Origin: an uncultured Prevotella sp.
GTDB lineage: Bacteria > Bacteroidota > Bacteroidia > Bacteroidales > Bacteroidaceae
DNA: 64,000 nt
Assembly: GCA_945869265.1 (NCBI GenBank)
Contig: CAMBOI010000001.1
Location: forward strand, 124,001-188,000
Direction of reading: 5' to 3'
Shown here: positions 1-8,916 of the stretch, piece by piece
How positions within the stretch are numbered: the stretch's first letter is position 1
Layout of the letters: the number at the start of each line of letters is the position of its first letter
The notes under the pieces: model-generated
The model's database searches: none
What the model was told of the DNA's origin: nothing
What the model saw: only the letters and a program-made list of their open reading frames with translations
Made by a program: the position numbers and the translations under genes

Positions 1-108
1 TAGAGTCGTTGGGGTGGTCAATTAGTGGCGAAATGAGGGAAAAAATCTTCAAAATGGTAGAGATGTCTAAATTATAATGGCATATATTTCAAAAAAGCAT
101 GAAATTAT

Positions 109-139
109 TTTGTAAAATGCTCAAAAATGAGTAATTTTG
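109..139 (+). promoter_or_regulatory. Bacteroidetes-type promoter for the CoA-transferase gene
   Basis: TTTG at 109-112, 19 bases, then TAATTTTG at 132-139 matches the -33/-7 pattern of the Bacteroidetes primary sigma factor. The start codon lies 40 bases downstream. Bases 1-108 hold nothing I can assign. Confidence 0.7.
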
Positions 140-179
140 CGCACTAATAAAATATCTATTTAAATAAAAAGATAAAAAA

Positions 180-1685
180 ATGGCTTACAAACGTATGACT
201 GCTGCCGAAGCCGCAGCGCTTATCAAAAACGGAGAGAACATCGCTCTCAGCGGATTCACTCCTTCAGGTGCAGCAAAGGCTGTTACCAAGGAACTCGCCA
301 AGATTGCTCTCGCCGAGCATGAGGCAGGTAGAGAATTTCAAGTAGGTATCTTCACTGGTGCCTCTACAGGACAGAGTACCGATGGTGACCTCGCCAACGC
401 ACAGGCTATCCGTTATCGCGCTCCCTACACCACCAACTCCGACTTCCGCAAGCATGTGAACATGGGTGAGATCGCATACAACGACATCCACCTCTCGCAG
501 ATGGCTCAGGAGTTGAGATACGGATTCATGGGTCAAGTTGACTGGGCTATCCTTGAGGTGTGCGACCTCGAAGAGGGTGAAACAACCTGCAAGGCATACC
601 TCACCTCTGCTGGTGGTATCAGTCCTACTGCCGCTCGACTCGCAAAGCATGTTATTCTCGAGCACAACCAATTCCATAGCCCAGACGCCAAGTATCTGCA
701 TGACGTTTATGAGCTGCAGGATCCTCCCTATCGCCAGGCTATTCCAATCACTAAGGTAGATGACCGTATTGGTACTCCATACGTGGAAATTGATGCCAAG
801 AAGATTGTAGGTGTTGTGGAGTGTAATATTCCTGATGAGGCTCGTTCTTTCAAGGACCTCGACCCTATTACCACTCAGATTGGTAACAATGTAGCTGAGT
901 TCCTCGCTGCTGATATGAAGCGCGGCATTATTCCTTCTACGTTCCTGCCACTGCAGAGCGGTGTGGGTACTACCGCCAACGCTATTCTCGCAGCCCTTAG
1001 CATGGACAAGAATATTCCCGATTTCAACATCTTCACAGAGGTGCTTCAGGATGCCGTTGTGGATATGATGCTCAACGGACGTGTGAAAGTGGCTTCTGCT
1101 TGCTCGCTCACCGTAACCAACCCCAGCCTTATGAAGGTATATGAGAATATCAAATACTTCAAGGATCACCTGACTCTGCGTCAGAGCGAGATCTCCAATT
1201 CTCCCGAGCTTATCCGCCGACTTGGAGTTATCGCCATCAACACAGCCCTTGAGTGTGATATCTATGGTAATGCCAACTCAACCCACATCACTGGTACTAA
1301 GATGATGAACGGTATTGGTGGTTCGGGTGACTTCGAGCGTAATGCTTACATCAGTATCTTCACATGTCCTTCGGTTGCAAAGAACGGTGCCATCAGTTCG
1401 ATTGTTCCTATGGTTAGTCACCACGACCACACCGAGCACGACGTGAATGTGATTGTCACCGAACAGGGTGTTGCCGACTTGCGTGGCAAGAGTCCTATGC
1501 AGCGTGCTGAGTGCATCATCGAAAACTGTGCTCATCCCGACTACAAGCAGCTCTTGTGGGATTACCTCAAGATTGCCAAGGGTGGACAGACACACCACAA
1601 CCTCCCCGCTGCATTCTCATTCCATGATACTCTCATCCGTAAGGGCGACATGCACCTCACCGATTATGCTGAGTATGTTAAGTAA
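180..1685 (+). CDS. Acetyl-CoA hydrolase/transferase family protein, probably succinyl-CoA:acetate CoA-transferase
   Basis: This is a 501-residue class I CoA-transferase of the acetyl-CoA hydrolase/transferase family. Such enzymes move CoA between acetate and succinate or propionate, which fits the succinate and acetate fermentation of Bacteroidales. The sequence shows a candidate catalytic glutamate at residue 287 within FTEVLQD, the position that forms the glutamyl-CoA thioester in this family, and a Gly-rich CoA-binding segment GIGGSGDF at 378-385. The length is normal for the family. The ATG follows an AT-rich leader with a good promoter. The next gene starts on the base after the stop, so the two are probably co-transcribed. 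Exact donor and acceptor cannot be read from the sequence. Confidence 0.93.
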   Translation: MAYKRMTAAEAAALIKNGENIALSGFTPSGAAKAVTKELAKIALAEHEAGREFQVGIFTGASTGQSTDGDLANAQAIRYRAPYTTNSDFRKHVNMGEIAYNDIHLSQMAQELRYGFMGQVDWAILEVCDLEEGETTCKAYLTSAGGISPTAARLAKHVILEHNQFHSPDAKYLHDVYELQDPPYRQAIPITKVDDRIGTPYVEIDAKKIVGVVECNIPDEARSFKDLDPITTQIGNNVAEFLAADMKRGIIPSTFLPLQSGVGTTANAILAALSMDKNIPDFNIFTEVLQDAVVDMMLNGRVKVASACSLTVTNPSLMKVYENIKYFKDHLTLRQSEISNSPELIRRLGVIAINTALECDIYGNANSTHITGTKMMNGIGGSGDFERNAYISIFTCPSVAKNGAISSIVPMVSHHDHTEHDVNVIVTEQGVADLRGKSPMQRAECIIENCAHPDYKQLLWDYLKIAKGGQTHHNLPAAFSFHDTLIRKGDMHLTDYAEYVK

Positions 1686-3074
1686 ATGACTTATCATCGA
1701 TTAAATACAGATATTACTCCTCCGGAGTCAATGAACTACCCCTTCTGCTACGAGCCGGATGCTCTGTCCATGCTTGCAGTGGAAGGGGTAAAGCATTTTA
1801 TTCTTAGTCATGCCGACTGGCTTCCCGTATTGCAGGAAGGCAAGATGTTTGGTATCCTTGTCGTAGAAAGGGATGGCGATTTAGGTTATCTTGCTGCCTA
1901 TTCCGGTCAGATAGATATTCTTGAGGACGACGACTTTTTTGTACCTCCCGTGTTCGACTATCTCCAACCTGATGGCTATTTCAAACAGGAGGAGGCGGTG
2001 ATATCACGCATAAACCATAATATATTATTGTTGGAGAATGATGAGGCTAATGACAACAGTAAGGATATTGATAATCTGAAGAACGAACGAAAGTCACGTT
2101 CGCAGGCTCTCCAACAGTGGTTGTTCTCGCATTTCATAATGCTTAATGCCAATGGAGAGCGTCGTGATCTTCTCGATATCTTCAGCGATACTCCTATCAA
2201 GTTTCCGCCTTCCGGGGCAGGGGAGTGTTGTGCCCCCAAACTGCTGCAATATGCCTTTCTTAATGGTATGCGACCATTGAGAATTGCTGAGTTTTGGTGG
2301 GGAGAGTCACCAAAGAGAGAGATACGCCATCACCTGCATTTCTATCCCGCTTGCCGTGGGCGTTGTCTTCCCATACTATCGTTTATGATGCAAGGATTGA
2401 ATGTGGATGATGACCCTCAGCAGAGCTACGCCCACTCAGAGCTGAATATTGTCTATGAGGATGATTGGATTATTGTTGTTGACAAACCCGCGGGAATGCT
2501 TTCCGTCCCTGGACGTCTCAGTAGGACATCTGTACAATCACTCCTTCAGGAGAGAAATCCCAATATCCTTTTGTGTCATCGCCTTGATATGGATACCAGC
2601 GGACTTATTGTTGCCGCCAAGGACGAGGCGACATACAAGCATATCCAGAAGCAATTCCTCGACCGCACGGTAAAGAAACGCTATCGTGCCATTGTCCTTC
2701 CCAAGAATGCCGATAGTTTCCACGTGGGTGATAAAGGAACAATCGATCTTCCTCTCGCCTCCGACTATTTTGAGCGTCCATGCCAGATAGTGGATTTTGA
2801 GCATGGCAAGCGTGCTATCACCGAATGGCGAGTGGAGGCAATAATCAATAATCAGTCATCAACAATCAATCAAGAGCTCTCCCTCTTGCTGATACCCCAC
2901 ACAGGAAGAACACATCAGTTGCGCGTGCATTGCGCCAGTGTCTTGGGATTGAATGCCCCTATCAAGGGCGATCCCCTATATGGCGTTAAGTCATCACGTC
3001 TTTTTTTGTTTGCCGAATATCTCGAATTCATTCATCCTGCCGATGGTCGCAGGATGAGGTTCTCACTAAAATAA
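1686..3074 (+). CDS. RluA-family pseudouridine synthase with a long N-terminal extension
   Basis: The C-terminal half (about residues 250-462) is an RluA-type pseudouridine synthase, which isomerises uridine to pseudouridine in rRNA or tRNA. The motif HRLDMDTSG carries the catalytic Asp at residue 301, and the C-terminal stretch GRTHQLRVH is typical. The first 230 or so residues are not part of the catalytic fold; they include an acidic segment and a predicted helical stretch around 115-150. The protein is much longer than E. coli RluA. The ATG directly follows the stop of the CoA-transferase gene. The RNA target is unknown; no S4 domain is apparent. Confidence 0.9.
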   Translation: MTYHRLNTDITPPESMNYPFCYEPDALSMLAVEGVKHFILSHADWLPVLQEGKMFGILVVERDGDLGYLAAYSGQIDILEDDDFFVPPVFDYLQPDGYFKQEEAVISRINHNILLLENDEANDNSKDIDNLKNERKSRSQALQQWLFSHFIMLNANGERRDLLDIFSDTPIKFPPSGAGECCAPKLLQYAFLNGMRPLRIAEFWWGESPKREIRHHLHFYPACRGRCLPILSFMMQGLNVDDDPQQSYAHSELNIVYEDDWIIVVDKPAGMLSVPGRLSRTSVQSLLQERNPNILLCHRLDMDTSGLIVAAKDEATYKHIQKQFLDRTVKKRYRAIVLPKNADSFHVGDKGTIDLPLASDYFERPCQIVDFEHGKRAITEWRVEAIINNQSSTINQELSLLLIPHTGRTHQLRVHCASVLGLNAPIKGDPLYGVKSSRLFLFAEYLEFIHPADGRRMRFSLK

Positions 3075-3078
3075 AGGA

Positions 3079-3114
3079 GGTGTGCCATCATCAGATGACA
3101 CACCCCACTTTTTT
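3079..3114 (+). terminator. Rho-independent terminator after the pseudouridine synthase
   Basis: GGTGTG-C-CATC (3079-3089), a four-base loop, then GATG-A-CACACC (3094-3104) forms a 10-bp stem with one mismatch. A run of six T follows at 3109-3114. It sits between convergent genes. The opposite strand lacks an equally good T-run. Confidence 0.8.
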
Positions 3115-3139
3115 AAAGCATAGTATGTGAGTTAGAATT

Positions 3140-6100
3140 TTATGCCTTTACAGGAGCAGCTTCTGCTTCTACCTCGTTGTCAGCCTTGATATGACGTCCC
3201 ATTGTGATGTAAGCAATAGGAGCGGCAATGAAGATTGACGATAGAGTACCGAATACAACACCGAGAATCATTGCGAATGAGAAGCTGCGGATGCTGTCAC
3301 CACCAAGGATGAAGATACACAGCAACACGATCAATGTTGTTACAGAGGTGTTGATGGTACGGGCGAGTGTCTGGTTCAGAGAGTCGTTGAAGATATCCTG
3401 ACGGTCGCGCTTCTTAAACAAACCGAAGTTCTCGCGGATACGGTCGAATACCACCACCTTGTCGTTGATAGAATAACCAATAACGGTAAGGATGGCACCG
3501 ATGAATGTCTGGTCAATCTCCAATGACATCGGAACAATTCCCCACAATGCTGAGTAGAATCCGATTACAATTAATGTATCCAGTGCAAGGGCTACAGTAG
3601 AACCCACTGAATAAGCCACGTTGTGGAAACGCACGAGGATATAGATGAAGATGGCTATCAGGGCGAAGATAACGCTGATGATAGCACCGTAAGTGATATC
3701 CTTAGCTACCGACGGACCTACCTTTGTACTGCTGATGATAGAACCACCGGCACGAACATCAGGATTCTTGAATGCGTTCACGTCCTTCTGTGTCACGAGG
3801 TTTGCCTTCGACATAGCCTTGAACAGGATGTTCTCGCACTCGTCGTCAACAGTCGGGTCGTTCGACTCAATCTTGTAGTTGGTTGACACACGGATGGTCT
3901 TGCCGTCTGTACCCAAGGCAATGGCACTCACGTTAGCCTCGCCGAATGCGCCGGCAAGTGCTTCGCGCACTTCCTCTGGCTCTACAGCCTTCTCCAGTTT
4001 CACAACATAGTTGCGACCACCGGTGAAGTCAATGCTCTTGCTCAAACCGCGAACACCGAGGCAGATGATGAACAGCACTGCTGCAACGCCCCAAACGGTG
4101 AATGTCTTCTTATAGGCACCCATGAAATTGAAGTGGGTGTCCTGCATGAGGTTCTTCGAGAATCCAGTAGAGAATGTGAGGTTTGTCCACTTGTCCTTCT
4201 TCATCTGATGCTCATAAACAAGGCGTGTGAGATATACAGCGGTGAAGAATGAACATACGATACCGATAATCAATGTGGTGGCGAATCCGCGGATAGGACC
4301 TGTACCGAATACATACAGGATAACACCAGTGATGATAGAGGTAAGGTTGGAGTCGAAGATTGCCGAGAAGGCATTCGAATAACCCTTCTTCATTGCCTCC
4401 TTAACATTAAGACCTGCACGAAGCTCCTCCTTAGTACGCTCATAGATAAGCACGTTGGCATCCACAGCCATACCCAGTGAGAGTACGATACCGGCGATAC
4501 CCGGCATTGTCAGTGCCGCCTGGAATGAGGTAAGGATTCCGAGAGTGAAGAACAGGTTGAAGAGCAACGCGATGTTTGCCATCATACCCGGGATTACTCC
4601 ATAGAGGCAGAGCATGTAGATCATCAGGAGAATGAATGCCACGATGAACGAGATGATACCCTGCTGGATAGACTGAGCACCGAGTGAAGGACCAACCACC
4701 TCTTCCTGCACGATACGTGTAGGAGCAGGCATCTTACCAGAGTTAAGAGTATTGGCAAGGTCCTTGGTGTCCTCGATAGAGAAGTTACCTGTAATCTGAG
4801 AGTTACCACCGGCAATCTCGCCGTTTACGCGAGGTGCGCTATATACAGCGTCGTCGAGCACGATAGCGACGGCACGTCCGATGTTCTGCTTGGTGAGCTG
4901 AGCCCAACGGCGAGCACCGTCAGAGTTCATCTGCATAGATACGCAAGGATGACCATACTGGTCGAACTCGTCCTTGGCATTTGTGATCACATCACCCTCC
5001 AGAGGAGCACGTCCCGAAGGTTCTGTCACCTTCAGAGCATGGAGCTCGAAGATTTCACCCTTCTTGTCAAAGTCGGCAGCCTTGGCGCTCCACAACAGTT
5101 TCACGTCGCTTGGCAATATGCGCTTTGCAATTTCCGAATAGATAATCTTGTCAACCTCTGCAGTGTCGCGTGCAGTGGCATATCCAACAACGCTGAGGCT
5201 CTGACCCTGTGATGGCTGGAAGATAGAGAAGAGCGGGTTCTGCTCCTTCATCTTCTGCAACTGGGCATCCTTGGCAGCGTTCTTGTCAGCCTTGGCGTCC
5301 TTCTTGGCTCCAATAGCCTCTGCCAGTGATTTCTTGCCGTCAGCAGCTTCGGTCTTCTCTTCGCTTGCAGCTGCAGTGGCAGTACTGTCAACAGCAGCTT
5401 CTGTGGCTGTAGTGTCAGCAACAGCAGCATCAGCACCAAGAGCGTACTTCTGGTTGATCTGAGAGAGCAGAGGAACAATCTCCTGACTGTTGTAAGTCTC
5501 CCAGAACTCAAGGTTGGCACTTCCCTGGAGAAGCTTGCGCACACGCTCCGGTTCACGGATACCAGGCATCTCGACCATGATACGTCCGCTCTGTCCCTCC
5601 AATTTCTGGATGTTAGGCTGAACGACACCAAACTTGTCGATACGATTGCGCACTACGAGGAACGAGTTGTCAACAGCCGACTGCACCTCAGCGCGCACGG
5701 CAGCCTCTACCTCTGCGTCAGAACTTTGAGTGCTCACCTTTCCCTTCATCTGCTGGGTGGCAAACACTTCAGCCAAACGATGTCCGGGGGCATTCTTTTT
5801 GTAACTCTGGATAAAGAGGCTAACGAAGTCCTTCTGACTTGTTTCCTCTTCCTTCTTGGCCTCCTGCATCGACTTGGTGAAAGCCGCATCAGTCTTGTGG
5901 TCGGCAAGCACAGCGATAACATCAGGCACCGACACCTCAAGAATAACGTTCATACCGCCCTTGAGGTCAAGACCCAGGCCAATTTGCATCTCACGGCACT
6001 CCTTGTATGAGTAAGCGCCAAAATACACTTTCTCGTTCATGATAGAGTCGAGATATTCCTGACCTGCTTCCTCGCCCATTGCGGCAGCCTTATTTTCATA

Positions 6101-6190
6101 GTGGCGTGTCACGAATGAGAAGGAGAGATAGAATATACACACCAACATGAGCATAAGTGCGATAAACTTTACAATTCCTTTGTTTTGCAT
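3140..6190 (-). CDS. secDF: Protein translocase SecDF (fused SecD and SecF)
   Basis: The 1016-residue membrane protein fuses SecD and SecF, the proton-motive-force-driven subunits that pull exported proteins through SecYEG. The SecD half shows the N-terminal membrane helix, the signature around GLGLDLKGG (about residue 72) and the P1 periplasmic region; membrane helices follow at about 500-640. The SecF half starts near residue 690 and carries IDFTGGRNY. The fused form is usual in Bacteroidetes. A low-complexity Ala/Lys/Glu-rich stretch at about residues 250-320 interrupts the P1 region. The gene seems monocistronic, with a promoter at 6247-6254. Confidence 0.97.
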   Translation of the reverse strand: MQNKGIVKFIALMLMLVCIFYLSFSFVTRHYENKAAAMGEEAGQEYLDSIMNEKVYFGAYSYKECREMQIGLGLDLKGGMNVILEVSVPDVIAVLADHKTDAAFTKSMQEAKKEEETSQKDFVSLFIQSYKKNAPGHRLAEVFATQQMKGKVSTQSSDAEVEAAVRAEVQSAVDNSFLVVRNRIDKFGVVQPNIQKLEGQSGRIMVEMPGIREPERVRKLLQGSANLEFWETYNSQEIVPLLSQINQKYALGADAAVADTTATEAAVDSTATAAASEEKTEAADGKKSLAEAIGAKKDAKADKNAAKDAQLQKMKEQNPLFSIFQPSQGQSLSVVGYATARDTAEVDKIIYSEIAKRILPSDVKLLWSAKAADFDKKGEIFELHALKVTEPSGRAPLEGDVITNAKDEFDQYGHPCVSMQMNSDGARRWAQLTKQNIGRAVAIVLDDAVYSAPRVNGEIAGGNSQITGNFSIEDTKDLANTLNSGKMPAPTRIVQEEVVGPSLGAQSIQQGIISFIVAFILLMIYMLCLYGVIPGMMANIALLFNLFFTLGILTSFQAALTMPGIAGIVLSLGMAVDANVLIYERTKEELRAGLNVKEAMKKGYSNAFSAIFDSNLTSIITGVILYVFGTGPIRGFATTLIIGIVCSFFTAVYLTRLVYEHQMKKDKWTNLTFSTGFSKNLMQDTHFNFMGAYKKTFTVWGVAAVLFIICLGVRGLSKSIDFTGGRNYVVKLEKAVEPEEVREALAGAFGEANVSAIALGTDGKTIRVSTNYKIESNDPTVDDECENILFKAMSKANLVTQKDVNAFKNPDVRAGGSIISSTKVGPSVAKDITYGAIISVIFALIAIFIYILVRFHNVAYSVGSTVALALDTLIVIGFYSALWGIVPMSLEIDQTFIGAILTVIGYSINDKVVVFDRIRENFGLFKKRDRQDIFNDSLNQTLARTINTSVTTLIVLLCIFILGGDSIRSFSFAMILGVVFGTLSSIFIAAPIAYITMGRHIKADNEVEAEAAPVKA

Positions 6191-6246
6191 TTGTTTATAT
6201 TGATTATTTTATTGTTATTTCATTCTAAATGCCTTATTAAAGCGTG

Positions 6247-6254
6247 CAAATATA
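6247..6254 (-). promoter_or_regulatory. Probable -7 box for secDF
   Basis: On the minus strand this reads TATATTTG followed by C, a match to TAnnTTTG. The expected -33 position holds TTTC, a near match to TTTG. It lies 57 bases upstream of the secDF ATG. Confidence 0.55.
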
Positions 6255-6313
6255 GTGATATTTTTACAATTATGAAAATTTATTTCCACTTTTCTTTGTT
6301 TTACCTTAATTTT

Positions 6314-7414
6314 TTAAGGTTTATATCCAAATTTTAGCCAACTTATTATCGGATTATGGTCGGAAGCGGTGATTTTGTCATCCACATGGCAGTTGTAAGG
6401 AATGAAGTGGTCGGAGCACATTATATTGTCGATTCTCACAAAAAAGCCTTTCTGATTATATGACAAACCGAGTCCTCTTGCCGTCTCCACATAGCAGTCG
6501 GTCAATCCCTTTGCCATAACCCTGCGGGTATATGAGATAGGGTTGTCGTTGAAGTCGCCTGTCACTATCACGGGATATTTCTTCCTGATTCTCTCCACGT
6601 ATTCGTGAACGGCATCCACTTGCGGTGCCCTTCGCTTGCTTGCCTCTGCCAACTTGGTTGCTATATATCTGGTGTCGCTCTTGGCAGTCTCGCCTTCCAT
6701 TGCCTTTTTTATTATCGTCTTGTATCTTGTCTTGTCGTCAGCTGTTAGGCAGTTGCTCTCAAAGTGGTTGTTCACCACTACCACTGTCTTTCCGTTGATG
6801 TCGAGATAGAAAGCACAACTGCCGTTTCCCTTGGATTCGTATGGTATGGTTTCCTTTTTGATAATGGGAAATCGCGAGTATATACTTATGCCGTTGAGGA
6901 TATGCGACTCACCGAATACTGCCTTATCGTGGTGGGCGAATATGCTGTCCATCCTGTTCTCTATCGTAGTCTGTATCCATCCGCAGTCTTCCTGCAGGCA
7001 AAGGATGTCGGGCTTCGTCTTCTTGAAATAGTTTATGATGTCTTCTGGGGCCTGTGGGTTATGTTCGCTGCCTCGTCCGTTGAATCCGTGTACATTATAC
7101 GACATCACCTTTATCGCCCCTATCGGTGTCTCGTGTGGAATATTGAAAGGTATATATGTGCGCACGGGTGCGTAGGCCACTATGAATCCTAAAAAGGGGA
7201 TTATTGCCATTCTTTTGCAGAAGATGAGCCAAAAGACAAGAAAACCGAGATTTACCACTAATAATAGTGGGAATGTCAGGCCCACAAGAGAGAGTAGGGG
7301 GTGATTGGCGGGATTCACATAGTCGGAGAACCCCACAATCAACATGATGATTATAGTGGCTACGTTGGCCCCTGCAACCATCTTGCGTGTGAATGATTTG
7401 AGTTGGCTTATCAT
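6314..7414 (-). CDS. Membrane-anchored endonuclease/exonuclease/phosphatase family protein
   Basis: Three hydrophobic helices in the first 85 or so residues are followed by an EEP (DNase I-like) metal-dependent phosphoesterase domain. The family's motifs appear in order: SYNVHGFNG, LCLQEDCG (metal Glu), NNHFESN, TGDFNDNP and the terminal SDHNPI. The domain probably faces the periplasm. Its substrate (nucleic acid, phospholipid or inositol phosphate) cannot be told from sequence. The ATG overlaps the stop of the upstream rhomboid gene by four bases, so the two are translationally coupled; such rhomboid/EEP pairs recur in Bacteroidales. Confidence 0.88.
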   Translation of the reverse strand: MISQLKSFTRKMVAGANVATIIIMLIVGFSDYVNPANHPLLSLVGLTFPLLLVVNLGFLVFWLIFCKRMAIIPFLGFIVAYAPVRTYIPFNIPHETPIGAIKVMSYNVHGFNGRGSEHNPQAPEDIINYFKKTKPDILCLQEDCGWIQTTIENRMDSIFAHHDKAVFGESHILNGISIYSRFPIIKKETIPYESKGNGSCAFYLDINGKTVVVVNNHFESNCLTADDKTRYKTIIKKAMEGETAKSDTRYIATKLAEASKRRAPQVDAVHEYVERIRKKYPVIVTGDFNDNPISYTRRVMAKGLTDCYVETARGLGLSYNQKGFFVRIDNIMCSDHFIPYNCHVDDKITASDHNPIISWLKFGYKP

Positions 7415-8352
7415 CTTTCCTGACTACTGTCAAACAAGGTCTTCTTTTCCTCTTTGGTAAGACTGTCGTATCCGCTGCGTCTTATCTTGTCGAGAATACG
7501 GTCAATCTCGTCTTGGTTTTTCTTTTTCTGTTCGTTGTATTGCCAGTCGCTTTCTTTTGAGCCGCCCCTCGTGGCGTGCATGTTCGAATAGCCGGATTGT
7601 CCGCTTTTCCCTGTGCGCTGTTCGAAGTTACGCTTGAGATTTTCGAAGAATTGCCTTCCTCTCATTTTCCCGTAAGAGTCACTGCCTGGATGATTGTTCC
7701 AGTAGCGTATCATGAAGAATCCGAAGAGCATACCGCCCAGGTGTGCCATGTGTGCCACGTTGTCACCAGGAGTGCCGATGGCAGAGAATAGTTCGATGGC
7801 CACATATATCATCACAAACCACTTTGCCTTAATTGGTATAGGCAGTGGGAATATGAATATCCTCTCGTTGGGGAATATCATTCCGAAGGCGAGCAGAATG
7901 GAATATACTGCTCCCGAGGCACCTATTGTTGTCCACATGTTGAGTTGTCCCGACAGTTGGCGTCCCACCTCAACCAGCTCCATCAATCCGATGCTTGGGT
8001 CTTGGCCTTTTATCATGAAATAGAAGGAGAAGAACTGGGCTATCTCCTGCATTATTCCGGCACCGATACCACAAGAAATGTAATAAAATAAGAATTTCTT
8101 TGGTCCCCATACATTTTCTATTACCACACCGAACATCCACAGTGCAAACATGTTGAACAAGATGTGTGTGAATCCGGCATGCAGGAACATGTATGTGACC
8201 AACTGCCACAGGTGAAACTCGCTTGCCATGAAGAAGTGGAGTCCCAACAAAGAGTTGAGATCCACACCGCTTGTTTCCATCATCAATGTCACCAAATAGG
8301 CGATGATATTGATAATCAGCAGATTTTTTGTAACTATGGGTATGTTGCGCAT
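7411..8352 (-). CDS. Rhomboid-family intramembrane serine protease
   Basis: This 313-residue polytopic protein has the rhomboid signatures HILFNMFALW (loop and helix 2), GASGAVY with the catalytic Ser at residue 146, and HMAHLGG with the probable partner His at 204. About six to seven membrane helices lie in residues 10-215. A hydrophilic C-terminal tail of about 90 residues, rich in Arg, Lys and Gly, is probably cytoplasmic. Rhomboids cut membrane proteins within or near the membrane; no substrate is suggested by the context beyond the coupled EEP gene downstream. Confidence 0.93.
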   Translation of the reverse strand: MRNIPIVTKNLLIINIIAYLVTLMMETSGVDLNSLLGLHFFMASEFHLWQLVTYMFLHAGFTHILFNMFALWMFGVVIENVWGPKKFLFYYISCGIGAGIMQEIAQFFSFYFMIKGQDPSIGLMELVEVGRQLSGQLNMWTTIGASGAVYSILLAFGMIFPNERIFIFPLPIPIKAKWFVMIYVAIELFSAIGTPGDNVAHMAHLGGMLFGFFMIRYWNNHPGSDSYGKMRGRQFFENLKRNFEQRTGKSGQSGYSNMHATRGGSKESDWQYNEQKKKNQDEIDRILDKIRRSGYDSLTKEEKKTLFDSSQER

Positions 8353-8406
8353 ATTCCTTTTCTATTAATTTGTTGTTACTTATTTAAATAATCACTCTTT
8401 CGGGCG

Positions 8407-8414
8407 CAAAATTA
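8407..8414 (-). promoter_or_regulatory. Possible -7 box for the rhomboid/EEP operon
   Basis: The minus strand reads TAATTTTG followed by C, 55 bases upstream of the rhomboid ATG. There is no TTTG at the expected -33 spacing, so this rests on the -7 box only. Confidence 0.45.
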
Positions 8415-8496
8415 CAAAAAAATCCCTCAAAAAAGTCATTATTTGGCCTTAATAGATAAAAAAAACAATAAAAACAAGATTTTTTTTCGTTTTTTG

Positions 8497-8527
8497 TTGT
8501 TTTTCTAAATTCTTTACCCTATATTTG
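8497..8527 (+). promoter_or_regulatory. Promoter for the HU gene
   Basis: TTG at 8497-8499, 20 bases, then TATATTTG at 8520-8527. The region upstream is T-rich. The leader to the ATG is about 45 bases. Confidence 0.65.
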
Positions 8528-8579
8528 CAGTGGAAAACCGGAAATATCTATTATTATTATCAATAAAATAATTAAAGTT

Positions 8580-8852
8580 ATGAACAAAACAGAATTAATT
8601 GAGAAGATCGCAGCTGGTTCAGGTCTGACAAAGGCTCAGTCAAAGGCAGCTCTCGACGAGACAGTAAAGGCAATTAAGGAAGCCCTTGTTGCTGGTGACA
8701 AGATTGCTTTGGTAGGCTTTGGTACATTCAGTGTTGGCGAGCGTCCTGCTCGCGAGGGTATCAATCCTCTCACAAAAGAGAAGATTCAGATTGCCGCTAA
8801 GAAGGTTGCCAAGTTTAAGGCCGGTGCGGAACTTGCTGATGCCCTTAACTGA
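8580..8852 (+). CDS. hup: HU family DNA-binding protein
   Basis: The 90-residue protein is a full-length HU/IHF-family histone-like protein, which bends and compacts DNA as a dimer. It starts MNKTELIEKIA and has the family motif GFGTFSVGERPAREG with the DNA-intercalating arm region, followed by a Lys-rich C terminus. It stands alone between its own promoter and a strong terminator. Whether it is the main nucleoid HU or one of several paralogues cannot be told. Confidence 0.95.
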   Translation: MNKTELIEKIAAGSGLTKAQSKAALDETVKAIKEALVAGDKIALVGFGTFSVGERPAREGINPLTKEKIQIAAKKVAKFKAGAELADALN

Positions 8853-8875
8853 TATTCATGTGAATTAGTAAAAAA

Positions 8876-8916
8876 AAATGAGTGGAAGCTTTTTGTCTTC
8901 CACTCATTTCTTTTTT
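8876..8916. terminator. Terminator between convergent HU and kduD genes
   Basis: AAATGAGTGGAAG (8876-8888), an eight-base loop and CTTCCACTCATTT (8897-8909) form a perfect 13-bp stem. T-rich sequence follows, and an A-run precedes it on the + strand, so it can work in both directions. Confidence 0.85.

Noticed and set aside
264..1169. 301-codon minus-strand frame inside the CoA-transferase gene
   Set aside because: Antisense shadow of a well-supported gene, with no promoter or recognisable motif.
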